From the NCBI GenBank assembly GCA_001599715.1, contig BCHU01000009.1, forward strand, positions 1,240,001 through 1,304,000: DNA of 64,000 nucleotides. The letters are read 5' to 3'. The position numbers and the translations under genes were made by a program. Below the pieces are notes generated by a model, which was not told the DNA's origin, searched no databases, and saw only the letters and a program-made list of their open reading frames with translations. The number at the start of each line of letters is the position of its first letter. Positions within the stretch are counted from its first letter, which is position 1. The DNA is from Phaeotremella fagi (lineage: Eukaryota > Basidiomycota > Tremellomycetes > Tremellales > Phaeotremellaceae). Positions 35,163 through 46,638 of the stretch are shown one piece after another.

Positions 35163-37131
35163 ATGTCACAACCATCTTCTGAGAATGTGATACCTATCCC
35201 TCAAGTCACTCAGCCAGAGGGTGAAGCTTCAACGTCTTCTTCCAAATCTACATGCAACCTTTATATCTTAGACTACGGAGCTGGTAATGTTAGAAGGTAA
35301 GTTGATGTTGAATACTGTAGAAATAGAAACATCGATCCGATCACTGAATCTCTTCTTCAGTCTTGCCAACTCTATCAAATCTTTAGGCTACGAATTCTCC
35401 TGGATCAGAGAGGAAGCAGATTTCGATAAAGCCGATGTAAGTTGATCCAATATATAGATACCTTATCGTTACTGAATCTCACTCTTTCTCCCTCAGAAAT
35501 TATTTTTTCCAGGTGTAGGAGCTTTTGGTCAAGCTATCGATTCATTACGAACTTCGGGATTTTTTGAACCACTTTTAAGATACATCAACAGTGGTAAACC
35601 ATATTTTGGGATCTGTATAGGAATGCAAGTTCTGTTCGCATCTTCAACCGAATCACCAACTTCAATTGGACTCAACGTCATCCCATTCCCAATAACCAAG
35701 TTTACATCGAACGATACAACTGGTAGAAAAAGTGTTCCTCAGATTGGTTGGAACGCAGCTTGGAAAGCTAGTTCGACTTCGACATCTGAGGACAAAGGTT
35801 TCTCAGAAAATGAAGATTATTATTTCGTTCATTCTTTTGGTGCAATTCTACCGAAAGATTTTGTCGAAACTTCGTCAGAATCAAGTTCATTCACACCCTT
35901 TGTTTACACACTCTCACAGTATGGTTCAGAAAAGTACGTTTCTGCAGTTAGGAAAGATAACGTTTTCGCTTGTCAATTCCATCCTGAAAAATCTGGTCCT
36001 GCCGGTTTAGAAGTTTTGCGTGGGTGGTTGGACGCGAGTGTTGAATCCGTTTCTTCTTTACCAAAAGGGTCTTCGCCTTGGTTATCTAATCCATTGAAAA
36101 GAACAGGAAACGGTTTAACGAATAGAATAGTCGCTTGCTTGGATGTGAGATCTAACGATAACGGTGATTTAGTGGTCACAAAGGGAGATCAATATGATGT
36201 CAGAGAAAAAACTGAAGGTGGTAACGTGAGAAATCTAGGTAAACCAGTTGAACTGGCTCAAAAATATTACAAGAACGGAGCGGACGAGGTGTGTTTCCTG
36301 AACATCACTTCTTTTAGATCATCGGCTTTGTTGGATCAACCTATGTTGGAAGTTGTTCGGGCAGCTGCTGAAACTGTTTTCGTCCCTTTAACTGTTGGTG
36401 GTGGGATCAAAGATACCGTTGATCCAGATGGAACGAAAAGGTCAGCTCTCGAAGTTGCTGGAGCGTATTTCAGAAGTGGTGCGGATAAAGTTTCAATTGG
36501 TTCTGAAGCTGTTATCGCAGTTGAGGAATTGCTAGCAAGAGAAGCAAGAGGTGAACCTTCACTCACTGGAACAACTGGTATTGAAACTATATCAAAAGGT
36601 TACGGTTCTCAAGCAGTTGTCGTATCAATAGATCCAAAACGTGTATATGTCGATACAACCGATCCAAATTGGTTGGAAACATTCCCGAAAGCTCATCTAC
36701 CATCGTTGATAATAGGATCGAAAGCAACCTCAAGAACGGCACCCCAAGAAAAAGATAAAGCATGGTGGTATCAATGTACGATCTCAGGTGGACGTTCGGT
36801 GCGAGACATCGATGTTGTTCAATTATCCAAAGGAGTTGAAAAATTAGGAGCTGGAGAGATATTATTGAATTCTGTCGATAGAGATGGATCTGGTTTGGGA
36901 TTCGATTTAGATCTGATCAAATTGGTTAAATCTGCTGTTGGGATTCCGGTGGTTTCGTCAAGTGGTGCGGGGGCTGCTGAAGATTTTGTAGAGGTTTTTA
37001 GAGAGACTGGGACTGAAGCTGCGTTGGCGGCTGGGATCTTCCATAGAGGGGAGGTTGGGATTGATGAAGTTAAGGACTGTTTGGATAAAAAGGGTATGAA
37101 TGTTAGAAGGAGTCTTTCAAAGGTGTTGTAG
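35163..37131 (+). CDS. HIS7: Imidazole glycerol-phosphate synthase (HisH-HisF fusion)
   Basis: This fused histidine-synthesis enzyme has a glutaminase domain that feeds ammonia to a cyclase barrel, making IGP and AICAR from PRFAR. The N-terminal amidotransferase shows YILDYGAGNVRS, FFPGVGAFGQA, PYFGICIGMQ (nucleophile Cys) and FACQFHPEKSG (catalytic His). The cyclase has IVACLDVRSNDNG (catalytic Asp), FLNITSFRSS, TVGGGIKDTVD, DKVSIGSEAV and ILLNSVDRDGSGLGFD (second catalytic Asp), then VVSSSGAGAAEDF. Two short introns lie within the first 350 nt (after NVR and after KAD) and the rest is one long exon to 37131. The AICAR it releases is the substrate of the ATIC enzyme encoded at 14777-16934, a metabolic link that may be coincidental. 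Confidence 0.97.
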
Positions 37132-37472
37132 ATGGTGATGCATAGGAAGAGAGTGTGATATGTTTCAATACGAGAGACAGATGCATAGACCGATGCATAG
37201 ACAGATATCTGAGGTGTGGATTTCCATTCCAAGGATGAATGAATGAATTGTAGCCACCTGCGATACAGAGACAGACCTGCCACCAAATCAGTGGCCAGTG
37301 GATTAACCTGTCAACAACATCTATCAACCAACAATATACATGTACATTATTACATTATCTGATATCAGTTCTCCCATCAGTATCCTCAACTACACCATCC
37401 AAATCCTCAGTGATACCAAGCCAGAGTCAGAGTCCAAATCTACCAATATTCAGACGATACAACGTACTCTAA
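37132..37472. other. Intergenic region between HIS7 and SEC5
   Basis: This 341-nt spacer contains a small imperfect repeat of ATGCATAGACVGAT-like units (about 37180-37205). No gene is seen. Confidence 0.5.
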
Positions 37473-40400
37473 ATGAGTCGGCGAGATATAGACGAAGCAG
37501 CAGGTAAGTTCAATTTCAAGTTTTCCGACGGTGCGATTCCTTTAACACAACGCAGTTCTCAAACTCTACGGCATATCTTCATTGGAACCTCAACAATGGG
37601 AGGAAGTTGATCATGAGAAAGAAGGTCCGTTAGCTGGGACGATGGTTGGTGAAGAGGGTGGAATGTCTGAAGAGATGGATCCGTTGGGTTTGAGGGGGAG
37701 GTTATCTGGGTAAGCTTACGGTATCAACCACGATGTGATCTCTAATATTGGTATAGGTTTCATGATCTGGATATAAAGACTAGTATGTCTTTTGAAGGTT
37801 TATTGACTTTGACCTTGAATCTGACAATCCTACAGGAACAGCAACAGCACTATCGTCCAAAGCATTTGACCCAAAAGTATTTCTATCTGCCCAGCACCCC
37901 GATGCATCCTATCAGGATCTAAGAAGAGGTATCAATCATTTAGAAAAGGCGATAGAATCACGTTCAGAAGCTGTCAGGATTCTGGTTGAGGAGAACTTCG
38001 ATAGATTCGTTGCTGTGAAAGCTTCTTCTGATGGTAGGTCAAGCTACAAAGGCCGTTTAGATGGTGATTCTGGTTCCTGACGTTTTACCCAATTTTCAGT
38101 CGTGTTTAGAGACATGAGAGAAGGTTTCTTAGGTGATGACACAGATCATGGAACGAGGGAATTAAGAGAAATCTTTAAAGGTATGTGCTTCGCTCCAGCA
38201 TCTTGAACGATATGGCTAATGACCCACAACAAGTCGCTGGACATAGAGCTGATCAAGTTTTTTTACCCGTCTTGGAGAACGCAGTTAAAGCTCAAAAGTT
38301 GAGAACAACTTTAGGTGTTTTTGAAAAGTCAAAATTTCTTTTCAATCTCCCTGGACAATTAGTGGAATCCATCAACGCTGTGAGTCACCTAAATTTTCAG
38401 AACAAAAGCCAGAACGAAATGCTGAAGCGGTCTTAGGGAAAATATGACCAAGCTTTGAGAGATTATCGTAGAGGTTCTTTTTTACATTCTTCAAGAACTG
38501 GTAATTTAATTCCAGGAACTTCTGCCAATACTCCACAACAAATCGCCCAGCAGAAAAGAGTCTTTGAAAAAGTTTGGAGTTCAGTTGAGAGTATCATGAG
38601 TGAGATGAGGTCAAAATTGGATTCTGGTTTGAAAGATTCTTCGAGGTCTGTTGAAGATCAGGAGAGGACTATTGAGTGAGTTTCAGTTTGGGGTGTAACC
38701 GTTGCTAAACTTGCAACGTAGGATTCTTATCGAACTCGATCAATCCGATGAACCTGCTTGGTCATATCTTGAATATCAACATGCACATATCTTGGAAACT
38801 ATGCGAGCGATATATAAGAAAGCACAAGAACGGGTTAAAAGTAAGCAACCGATTGGAATATCAGCTTACAATTCTAGTTGCTTGTCAAGCATGTCCTGCT
38901 GGTCATGTATCATCTTCAGCAGAACTGTTACGTCGTCAAATAGCTTCACCGCAGTATATCATCAATCTTGCTCAGCGTAAGTGTAGCCTTGACCCTTGGG
39001 AGGATATGGATGTATGATTGACGATCATTCCCCATTCAGCTATGCCCATCGACGCAGCTTGGATGGCTATCCAGTCACTGGTTAAACATCTTTCTGAATA
39101 CGTCTCTAGATCTTTACCGGGGTTCTGGAAGATTGCGAAAGCATGTTTAGATGGGAAATATCGAAAGGTTAGTATATCCTCTGAGTTCGAACTGAAATTT
39201 GTAGCGAGACTCAACAGGAAACTTTAAAATAACCAACAAACCAAATAATCAATGTCGAAACATGGCATTTGAGATCATAAAACTATATTCATCAATCTTA
39301 TCCCAATTCTTTACTCTTTCAGATATCAACGTTGTCAATTCGACGACGAAAAAGGAAAACGAAGAACCAGCCATACCACCGTTCGTCCCTATGACGACTA
39401 GTTCTGTTACGGCTTGTTATTTCTCTGAGAAGTTGGTCGATGAGATTGCGGAATGCGTTTCTGAATTGTTGGGGGTTGATGTCGGCTCTGAAGCTGTTCA
39501 GACACTCAAGTCAATGTTGGATTCCGTTCGTTGGAGATTTGGTGAAGTAATCTCAACTACTTGGTCAAGGGGTAAGTCAGAGAGTAATGACCAGAAGAAA
39601 AACGTTAGTCTAACAACCTCTTGTAGACGCCAAAAATCTATATCTACTAGAGGATTGGCAACCAAGTACAACCTCCCAAGGAGCCACCAGGTTCCTCGCA
39701 GTCATGGACGAATTTCAAATGAGATTGGTTACAGCTTTCAAAAAAGTCGCTATGAGGAATGGAGAAAAAGAGGTTTTAACCAATGGCTTCAAGAAAAAAA
39801 TTAAAGAAACTTTTGTCGATACGCTATGTTTCCTTTTCGATGGGATCTTGAATGTCGCTATTACTGCCCGTGAGGATTCGGCGAGACGACCTTCGAGAGT
39901 TGTTTTCGCCAGATCGAACAATGGAAAGGATGTGGTGAGTCGCACAATGTTTAAATATATCATCTGACTAATGACTATCTCAGGAAAATCGACTCTTGAT
40001 AACATTAGCCAAATTCCATCATCTCAAATTGACGACCCTGCCATCAATGATTTCCCGTTTAACAACCTTGCTGGATAGTGATCTGACACAAGATCAAGCT
40101 ACTCTCATGGACGTCGCTGAACATATGGATGAGATGGTGTTCCAAGATTACATAAAACGCCGATCAACTAATCTAATCCAAATAATCCAAGATGGGATAT
40201 TGAGAAGTGGGATAGATTGGTTAAACACAAGTAAACCAAGTGGTGAGTATTCCTCGTATCAACAATGGATATTGAACTGAGACCGAAACCCCCTCCCCAC
40301 TTCAGAGGTTAGACCTTATATGCATAAAGCGATTCTTTTACTTGTTGAAGTTCATTCCAAGATATCACAAGTTTCAATCATCCTTATACCAAGAATATTA

Positions 40401-40819
40401 GAAAAGTTGATAGAAGGAATCGCAGAAGTCGCTCTGGACAGTTTCCAAAGAATTCAGAATTTCGGTACCGGAGGGATGTTGACTGTAAGTCAATTACTCT
40501 GATCAAAGATAAATTAAAAAAAAACTAAACAAAACCACAGGCAACGTTAGAGATTGAATTCCTCCATCAATCGATCAATCAATACGTAACGCCCAAAGCC
40601 AACGAGACCCTCTCAAAGATCTATGAAACGATCTCATCGGGATATCGACGACAGAAATCATCAGAAGATTTCCATAGGGAATTGGATTCACTAAAGAAAT
40701 TGTTGGGGGATAGTAGGAAATCTACTGGTGTTGAGACGTTGTGTTTTAAAAAGGAGAAAGATAAGGAGGGCAGGAGGGATAGAAGTGGGACTGGTGTTAG
40801 TAGTGGTTCTGTTGGGTAG
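37473..40819 (+). CDS. SEC5: Exocyst complex component Sec5 (EXOC2)
   Basis: This is a subunit of the exocyst, which tethers secretory vesicles to the plasma membrane at sites of growth. It starts [10 protein letters not shown] at 37473, then an intron. The conserved N-terminal signature is [34 protein letters not shown] split over two neighbouring blocks, followed by [14 protein letters not shown]. The region [25 protein letters not shown] is typical of exocyst helical bundles. Further exons continue ([64 protein letters not shown]) to a Ser/Gly-rich tail and stop at 40817-40819. More than ten short introns interrupt it. It may serve export of surface glycans, but the gene is housekeeping. 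Confidence 0.88.
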
Positions 40820-41015
40820 TTGAGATTGTACGATATTATGTGTATTGATTTGTGATCATTGATGATGGCAATTGTAGAATGTAATCCTTTTACCACACTT
40901 TCAATGGCCCCATTCTCATACCCATAACGTATACAGAACTTGCATAAAGTATTTATTTATTTCATCTCATCTCGTCTCGTCTCAACTCATCCAACATGGG
41001 TCTACTGTTGACACC

Positions 41016-43099
41016 TTACTTTGCCATCTCAACAGCTTTAGCGGCAGCTTCATCAAGACCATCTAGAAGTCAGGTGTCAGTACCAATGGTATATCAATTG
41101 ATGTAAGGAACAACTGACCGAATGGATAGATTTTTAAACCGGATTCCTTGATCATACTAAGAAATATATCAGCCGACACTCAACGTTCGTTATTGCACCA
41201 GGACTTACGCCTTGGCTTCAGCTTCTTTTGTACCTTGTAAACGGACGATCAATGGGATAGTCAATTGAAGTTCTTTAGTTGCTTTGATGATTCCTTCAGC
41301 GATAACGTCGCATCTCATGATACCACCGACTGATTTCATTTGAGTCAACATAATAACCTCCCATGCAGAAAGAATAAATCAAATCAACTTACAAATGTTA
41401 ACAAAGATGGATTTAACTTTCTTCTCTGATAATAACAGTTCGAAGGCTTTCTTGACAGCTTCAGCTGTTGCACCACCACCGACATCCAACTAAGACAAAA
41501 TTCGCTTATATCAGTATAATTCCAAGTCATTGTTCAAAAGGTCTACTCACGAAGTTTGCTGGTGATCCACCGTGAAGATTCAAGACGTCCATCGTAGCCA
41601 TAGCTAAACCTGCACCATTGACCAAACAACCGATATCACCATCGAGTTTGATAAAGTTAAGACCGTACTGTGATGCAGAAGTTGAATGAGCATAGATAGC
41701 AGCCTAAAAAGAATCTCTTTACCCACCTCGGCAGCTTCAACTTCTTGAGGATCTTCTTGAGTCGTATCTCTCAATTGGAAAACCTCTTTTTGACGGAAAT
41801 CCGCATTATCATCGAAACCGAATTTAGCGTCCATACTAAGGTGGTTACATGTATATCAGCTCGATCCAGACATTATCATTTATATGAGAATCCTGGACTC
41901 ACCATAAGACTTGACCATCGGCCATTTCAGCCAAAGGATTAATTTCAATCTGAGTAGCATCCTTCTCTTTGAAGATAGTATAAAGTTTATTGAAAACATC
42001 AGCAGCGTTCTTCTGTGCTCCCTCCTTGAAACCCAATTGTTTAGCTAAAGCTTCTGCGTCAGAAGCTGAAATTCCATTATCGAAATCTAAGGGGGTGGTG
42101 ATAATAGCTTCTGGGGTGTTGTGCGCGACATCTTCAATGTTCATACCACCTTGAGAAGAAGTTACTAGGACTGGTGAGCCGGAAGCCCTGTCGTTGAGGA
42201 CAGCTGCGTAGTATTCCTTTTGTGGTGGCATTCTCTCCGCTAACATGACGGCGTTACAGATTCTACCTCCAGCTCCAGTTTGCTTGGTTATCAATTTATG
42301 GCCCAACATTTTTTCAGCGAATTCTTTAGCTTGAGCTGGCCTGTGGGTGGGGTTGATCGGTGGACAGTGTGTCGAGGTTGAGTTAATGATAGATGAGATC
42401 GATGCGTGGTATTGATGGATGAAATATAGAAAATCGGAAGTATAGTCAAGAGAAGGTTGAAGAAAGAGAAAGGAGCATGATCAGTGACCTAATTTTTTAA
42501 GAGAGGGAGTACCCACGAATCAACCATTTGGACACCACCTTGGAATCCAGAATCGAAATGACCTTTACCACGTCCACCAGCGAGGACTTGAGCTTTGATA
42601 ACGAGTTCGTTGGGGTTGGCTGGAAAATTGAATCAGTATAAACTATCATTGCTTTAGATTTGGAAATATAAGATCTACCGAATGAATTGGCGACACTCTC
42701 AGCTTCTGAAGCTGTGAATGCTGGTAAAGCTTTAGGGGTTGGGATACCGTACTAATCGTGAGAATTTTGTTAGAACGATGTATTATACTTGTGACATGGT
42801 TGACATACGGAATTCAACAATTGGACAGATTGATATTCATGGATAGAAAGATTTCTACGTTGGTTTGAAAGAGTTTTTTGGACCTGCGAGTGGGTTAGTG
42901 TGGATATCTAATTTGGCATCTGGTAGCTAGTCTATTGAAGTTGTGTCTGGCATGTAGTCTGACAGTGAAAGGTTGAAAATCATTTAATGAGAAGAGATAT
43001 AATCTCTGTTTCTGGTTTTGACAACGGAGTGAAAACAATGACTGGGAGTGAACGACTTACTCTTGATACAGTCCTGGTGGGGATGATAGATCTCAACAT
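41016..43099 (-). CDS. LSC2: Succinate-CoA ligase beta subunit, mitochondrial
   Basis: This is the beta subunit of the TCA-cycle enzyme that makes ATP from succinyl-CoA. A short first exon ([13 protein letters not shown], basic, a presequence start) is followed by [25 protein letters not shown], the ATP-grasp N-terminus, and by [21 protein letters not shown]. Later come [61 protein letters not shown], and a ligase domain ([21 protein letters not shown] followed by PANFLDVGG). The protein ends [12 protein letters not shown] with the stop at 41016-41018. Ten or so introns are present. A small exon encoding part of the presequence is hard to place, so the first 30 residues are less certain. Confidence 0.95.
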
Positions 43100-43623
43100 T
43101 GTATAGATGTAGATGATGAATGCAGAGTAGATGTAGATGTAAAAGTATAATGATAATGTTATCACAGACAACGTTTTCACCATTCAAATAGTCGTCACCA
43201 TCACCACCACCACCACCATTATCCGCGTTCGGAGTATTACCGATTAATCCCGTCGTGTTGTTCCATATAATGTATTCTATTCGATATTCTGATATCTCAT
43301 TTGCATGCATGTATTCATTCCTTCATACATATATCAAGTATGCTCTTAGATACTATTCTATCCCAAAGATCAGAACGAAAAGAAAAAAGCAAGGAAAGGA
43401 AAGGAAACGAAACGAAACGAAACGAAACGAAACGAAAGAGGAAAATGGTTAATCTAATTTGGAAGGAGACAATGGTATTGAAGAGATTTGAATATGATAT
43501 AGATGTAGTGAACGATGGATGAATAGCTCGTTAGACAGGATAGCTGGGCACCAACCAAAGCTCTATGTTGTGAATCTGAATATATGTTAGTTATAGACAT
43601 TTGATATCATCTACACGTTTCAC
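43100..43623. repeat. Promoter region with a GAAAC pentamer run
   Basis: This is the 5' region of LSC2 and 3' flank of the downstream SGNH gene. It contains three GGAAA-type units, then six perfect tandem copies of GAAAC at 43404-43433, flanked by further purine-rich sequence (about 43380-43445). On the LSC2 sense strand this reads as a pyrimidine-rich GTTTC array. Confidence 0.8.
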
Positions 43624-45913
43624 TTACATTCCCAACATTTTGAAAGGTGGTGAAACAGTTCCAGCTTCACCTTGTAATTGACATTCGACCTAAAGACCGA
43701 TATATAAGTGATCAAAATCAACCAACACAGGATGCAGAGAGGACGTACGAAATGAGAACCAGCCGAAACACCTCTATCGATCATGACCAAGCTAAACCAC
43801 GGCGTCAATAACAAGAAATTAAGAGCTTGAAAAGGGATACTGGATACTCACGTAGCAATCGGTTCATCGACGTTGGCGGTACCATGTAAATCAACTCCAC
43901 CACCAACATTATCGTCTACCCAACAACGAACTATACCCAGTGGTTTATCAGGTGGAGATTGGAGGAAATAAATTCCGACATCGCCAGAACTAAGTTTTAT
44001 CGGAACTCTTAATCTTGAAGTTGGGGCGTCGGCGTACCTAAGAGTAAAAACGTCAACATAACGATGATGACAATATCACTATTGGACTCACCAATTATCC
44101 CTGTCCTCAACTTTGTTCCCCTTTGGTGGATGATATGTCAACCAACCACTTCCATAGAACAAACTTGGCGGTAAAGGATTGATCAAATCACTAGCAGCTA
44201 CACAGAACGGATTGACTTCTCTGAATTTAGCAGCGTCGGCTGGTCGATCACTCAATCTCATGAGAGGGACTCTCATATCATGGAAGATATTACTGAGTGA
44301 GGACGAATCACCTGAATCTCCATCACCAGGACTTTGACCTGGCATACCTTTTCTTAATCCTACACCACCGAGTAAAGATGGTCCCTGGTTGGGAGTATCT
44401 ATTTCTGCACCTCCAAAGTTTTTCACGGAATATGAATGTCCAAGGAGTGTTGACCAACCTGCACAAATCTGTGACATGAGATAAGAAATCAATACGTCTG
44501 CGATAACATCGTGACCAGCTGGATTGGCCAATGTTGGATCATGGTAATAATTCGCTCTGGCTTCTTTTGGATCTCTGAGGTAAGCATCGTAAAGTACTCC
44601 TTTGGCACTGTAAGTGGATGGTAAATATTAGTAAGACTTCACGTTGGAAGTTAGATCCAAGACCCACCTGATATGAGGAACATCGTAGAAATGAGCGACA
44701 ACGTCGTGAAGTAATTCAGGACCAGCGAAACCGTTCTGAGCTTGAACCTGAGGACTGAAATGACCGAGAATAATAACAGCCGGCATTTCAGGTCGAAGTA
44801 AGATGGATCTGACGAGAAGTTCGAAATGAGATAACCATTCTGGGTCACTGTAAGTAAGTGATTAGTACACAGAATTCTATTCGGGGGACACTGGTTATGC
44901 GAGATTGTGTACCCACTTTGGATCTGTCGCATCGAATTCTAAAATAACTAGATCAGTCTTATCAGGTAAATGATGAGCGCTGCAATAAGCGAAATAAGCT
45001 GAATCCGTTTTCTTCATTGCACCGTTTGTCAACTCGTTAGCAGGATGAGGGAAGACTGTATTCCACCAATCGAAAATTTTGGATGGGTAACAAGAGGTTG
45101 AAACCAAGTCGTCGCCTGCGCCAAGACATGCTGAAACTGTTGTAGAGGAGTAAGAATCAGGCCAAAAGACTAAAAAGAAAGGCTTTTCTGTTACTCACCA
45201 CTCCCACCCAAAACACTGATCGTGACTGGCGCCCCACTCATACTTTTCTGAAGTACCCTCTGAACCCTAGCACCAGTACCCATATGTAATCTAGATCTGA
45301 GTAACTCGAATTGACCACGTCTAGCAGCGACTGCATCACCCGGACCGAAGACTGGACAAAATTCAAAAGGTGCTGGATCACTTCGTGACGAGTTCAAGTA
45401 ATCTCTTGGAACTAGCGAATGGGTATCAGGGGAATGATTGTGATTTACAGGTGGAGCGTTGGAGGCTATAGGTCTGGGTAAGGATCAATCTGTAAAAACG
45501 ACCAAGTCGAACACTTACGAAAGAGAGTTTTTGATATTAAAAACAAAAATGCTAAAACTGCCAAAACTGCCCAAGCTTTTGTTGAAAGGCCTAAGGTATT
45601 CCAAGTCAACCCAAGATATCATTTGTGTTAAAAGGAGAAACACACCTAAACGACGTATCTTTCCCGATCGAGGATTAAGCGCTAAAGTAGGTAAACCTCC
45701 AGCGACCGTCCCAGCCCTTCTTGACTGGATCCCACCTCCCATCAGCCCAGTTGAAGTAGAAGACGATTTTTCATCCATGTCGTCACTTCTTGATCTCGTG
45801 AACGTGTAATGTGAATTCGGTGTATCTGGTTCAACAGATTGATTGGGAGGTTGAAGTGATAGGTTTGGTGATGGGTTTGGTGATGATGATGAAGTGTTTC
45901 TTGGTCTTAACAT
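43624..45913 (-). CDS. SGNH-fold type II membrane protein
   Basis: A Ser/Pro-rich cytosolic N-terminus (MLRPRNTSSSSPNPSP...) of about 80-90 residues leads to a membrane helix that appears only when a short intron (about 45580-45649) is removed: AWAVLAVLAFLFLISKTLF. The lumenal domain carries VTISVLGGSVSACLGAGDD (Gly-x-Ser nucleophile block), DWWNTVFPHPANELTNGA, TDLVILEFDATDP and FAGPELLHDVVAHFYDVPHIS. It continues with NPAGHDVIADVLISYL, which contains the late Asp/His of SGNH hydrolases (GHDVIADVL). This matches a widespread eukaryotic SGNH group (GGSVSAG type) whose function is unsettled. The C-terminal half (HSYSVKNFGGAEID and after) is a beta-rich domain ending near SPPFKMLGM. The stop is placed at 43624-43626, though a further intron could extend the tail by about 15 residues. 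Confidence 0.7.
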
Positions 45914-46638
45914 TGGGTTGGTGTTGGTGTTTGGATGAAAGATGTTTTCTTTGTTTAGTGGTAAGTGATTGAAAGAAAGCGGTTCACCTGTCCGCTGACT
46001 TTGGGTTATGGGGCTAGATAAGATGAGATGTCGTCGTGGGTGTTGTTATGGCGAACGGATAGATGTAATATGCAATGAATAAATGGTATAAATAAATGTA
46101 TAAATGATCAGTATTAACCTCCTCCCTCTGTAGACGCGATTCTGCTGCTCTTAGCTCTCTCTTCCGCTCAAAGTGGCTGTGGCGCGTAGACAAGATGCTG
46201 CATGGTTGATTGCTGAGGTCCTTCTAATCATTCATTCATCCTTATGCATCCCATACCATCCTATCCCCAGTCCACACGCTTACACCTACACCAGCATTCA
46301 CTACAAGATGGATAGCCTATACAAAGAAAATAAAATTTAGAGTAAAGTGGAAGGCGAAGGTAAAGTCTGAAAGGAGGATCGGAAAGTGAAAATTAAACTA
46401 TCAAAGTGGAAATGGGAATAGAAATGAAATTGAAACGGATTGACACGAAAAAGAAACCAAATGTCAACCCCTACACATAGTCGAGATTGACGACAGAAAG
46501 GTAAAATATAAATCAATTAGTTGATCAAGATTGAACATAAAATATAGACGATTTCCAAAGAAAAAAAAGTTAGAAAAAGGATATAAGTAGGAAATCAACT
46601 CAATCCAACACGATTTTCATCCCCCAGTTACCCTCCAA
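45914..46638. other. Intergenic region, 0.7 kb
   Basis: This holds the 5' flank of the SGNH gene and the 3' flank of the kinase gene, both on the minus strand. It is A-rich near the kinase stop. No gene is called. Confidence 0.5.

Noticed and set aside
43380..43445. Repeat array considered as a CRISPR-like or telomeric element
   Set aside because: It is a short pentamer microsatellite (GAAAC) with no spacers. The genome is eukaryotic and no telomere-type unit is present.
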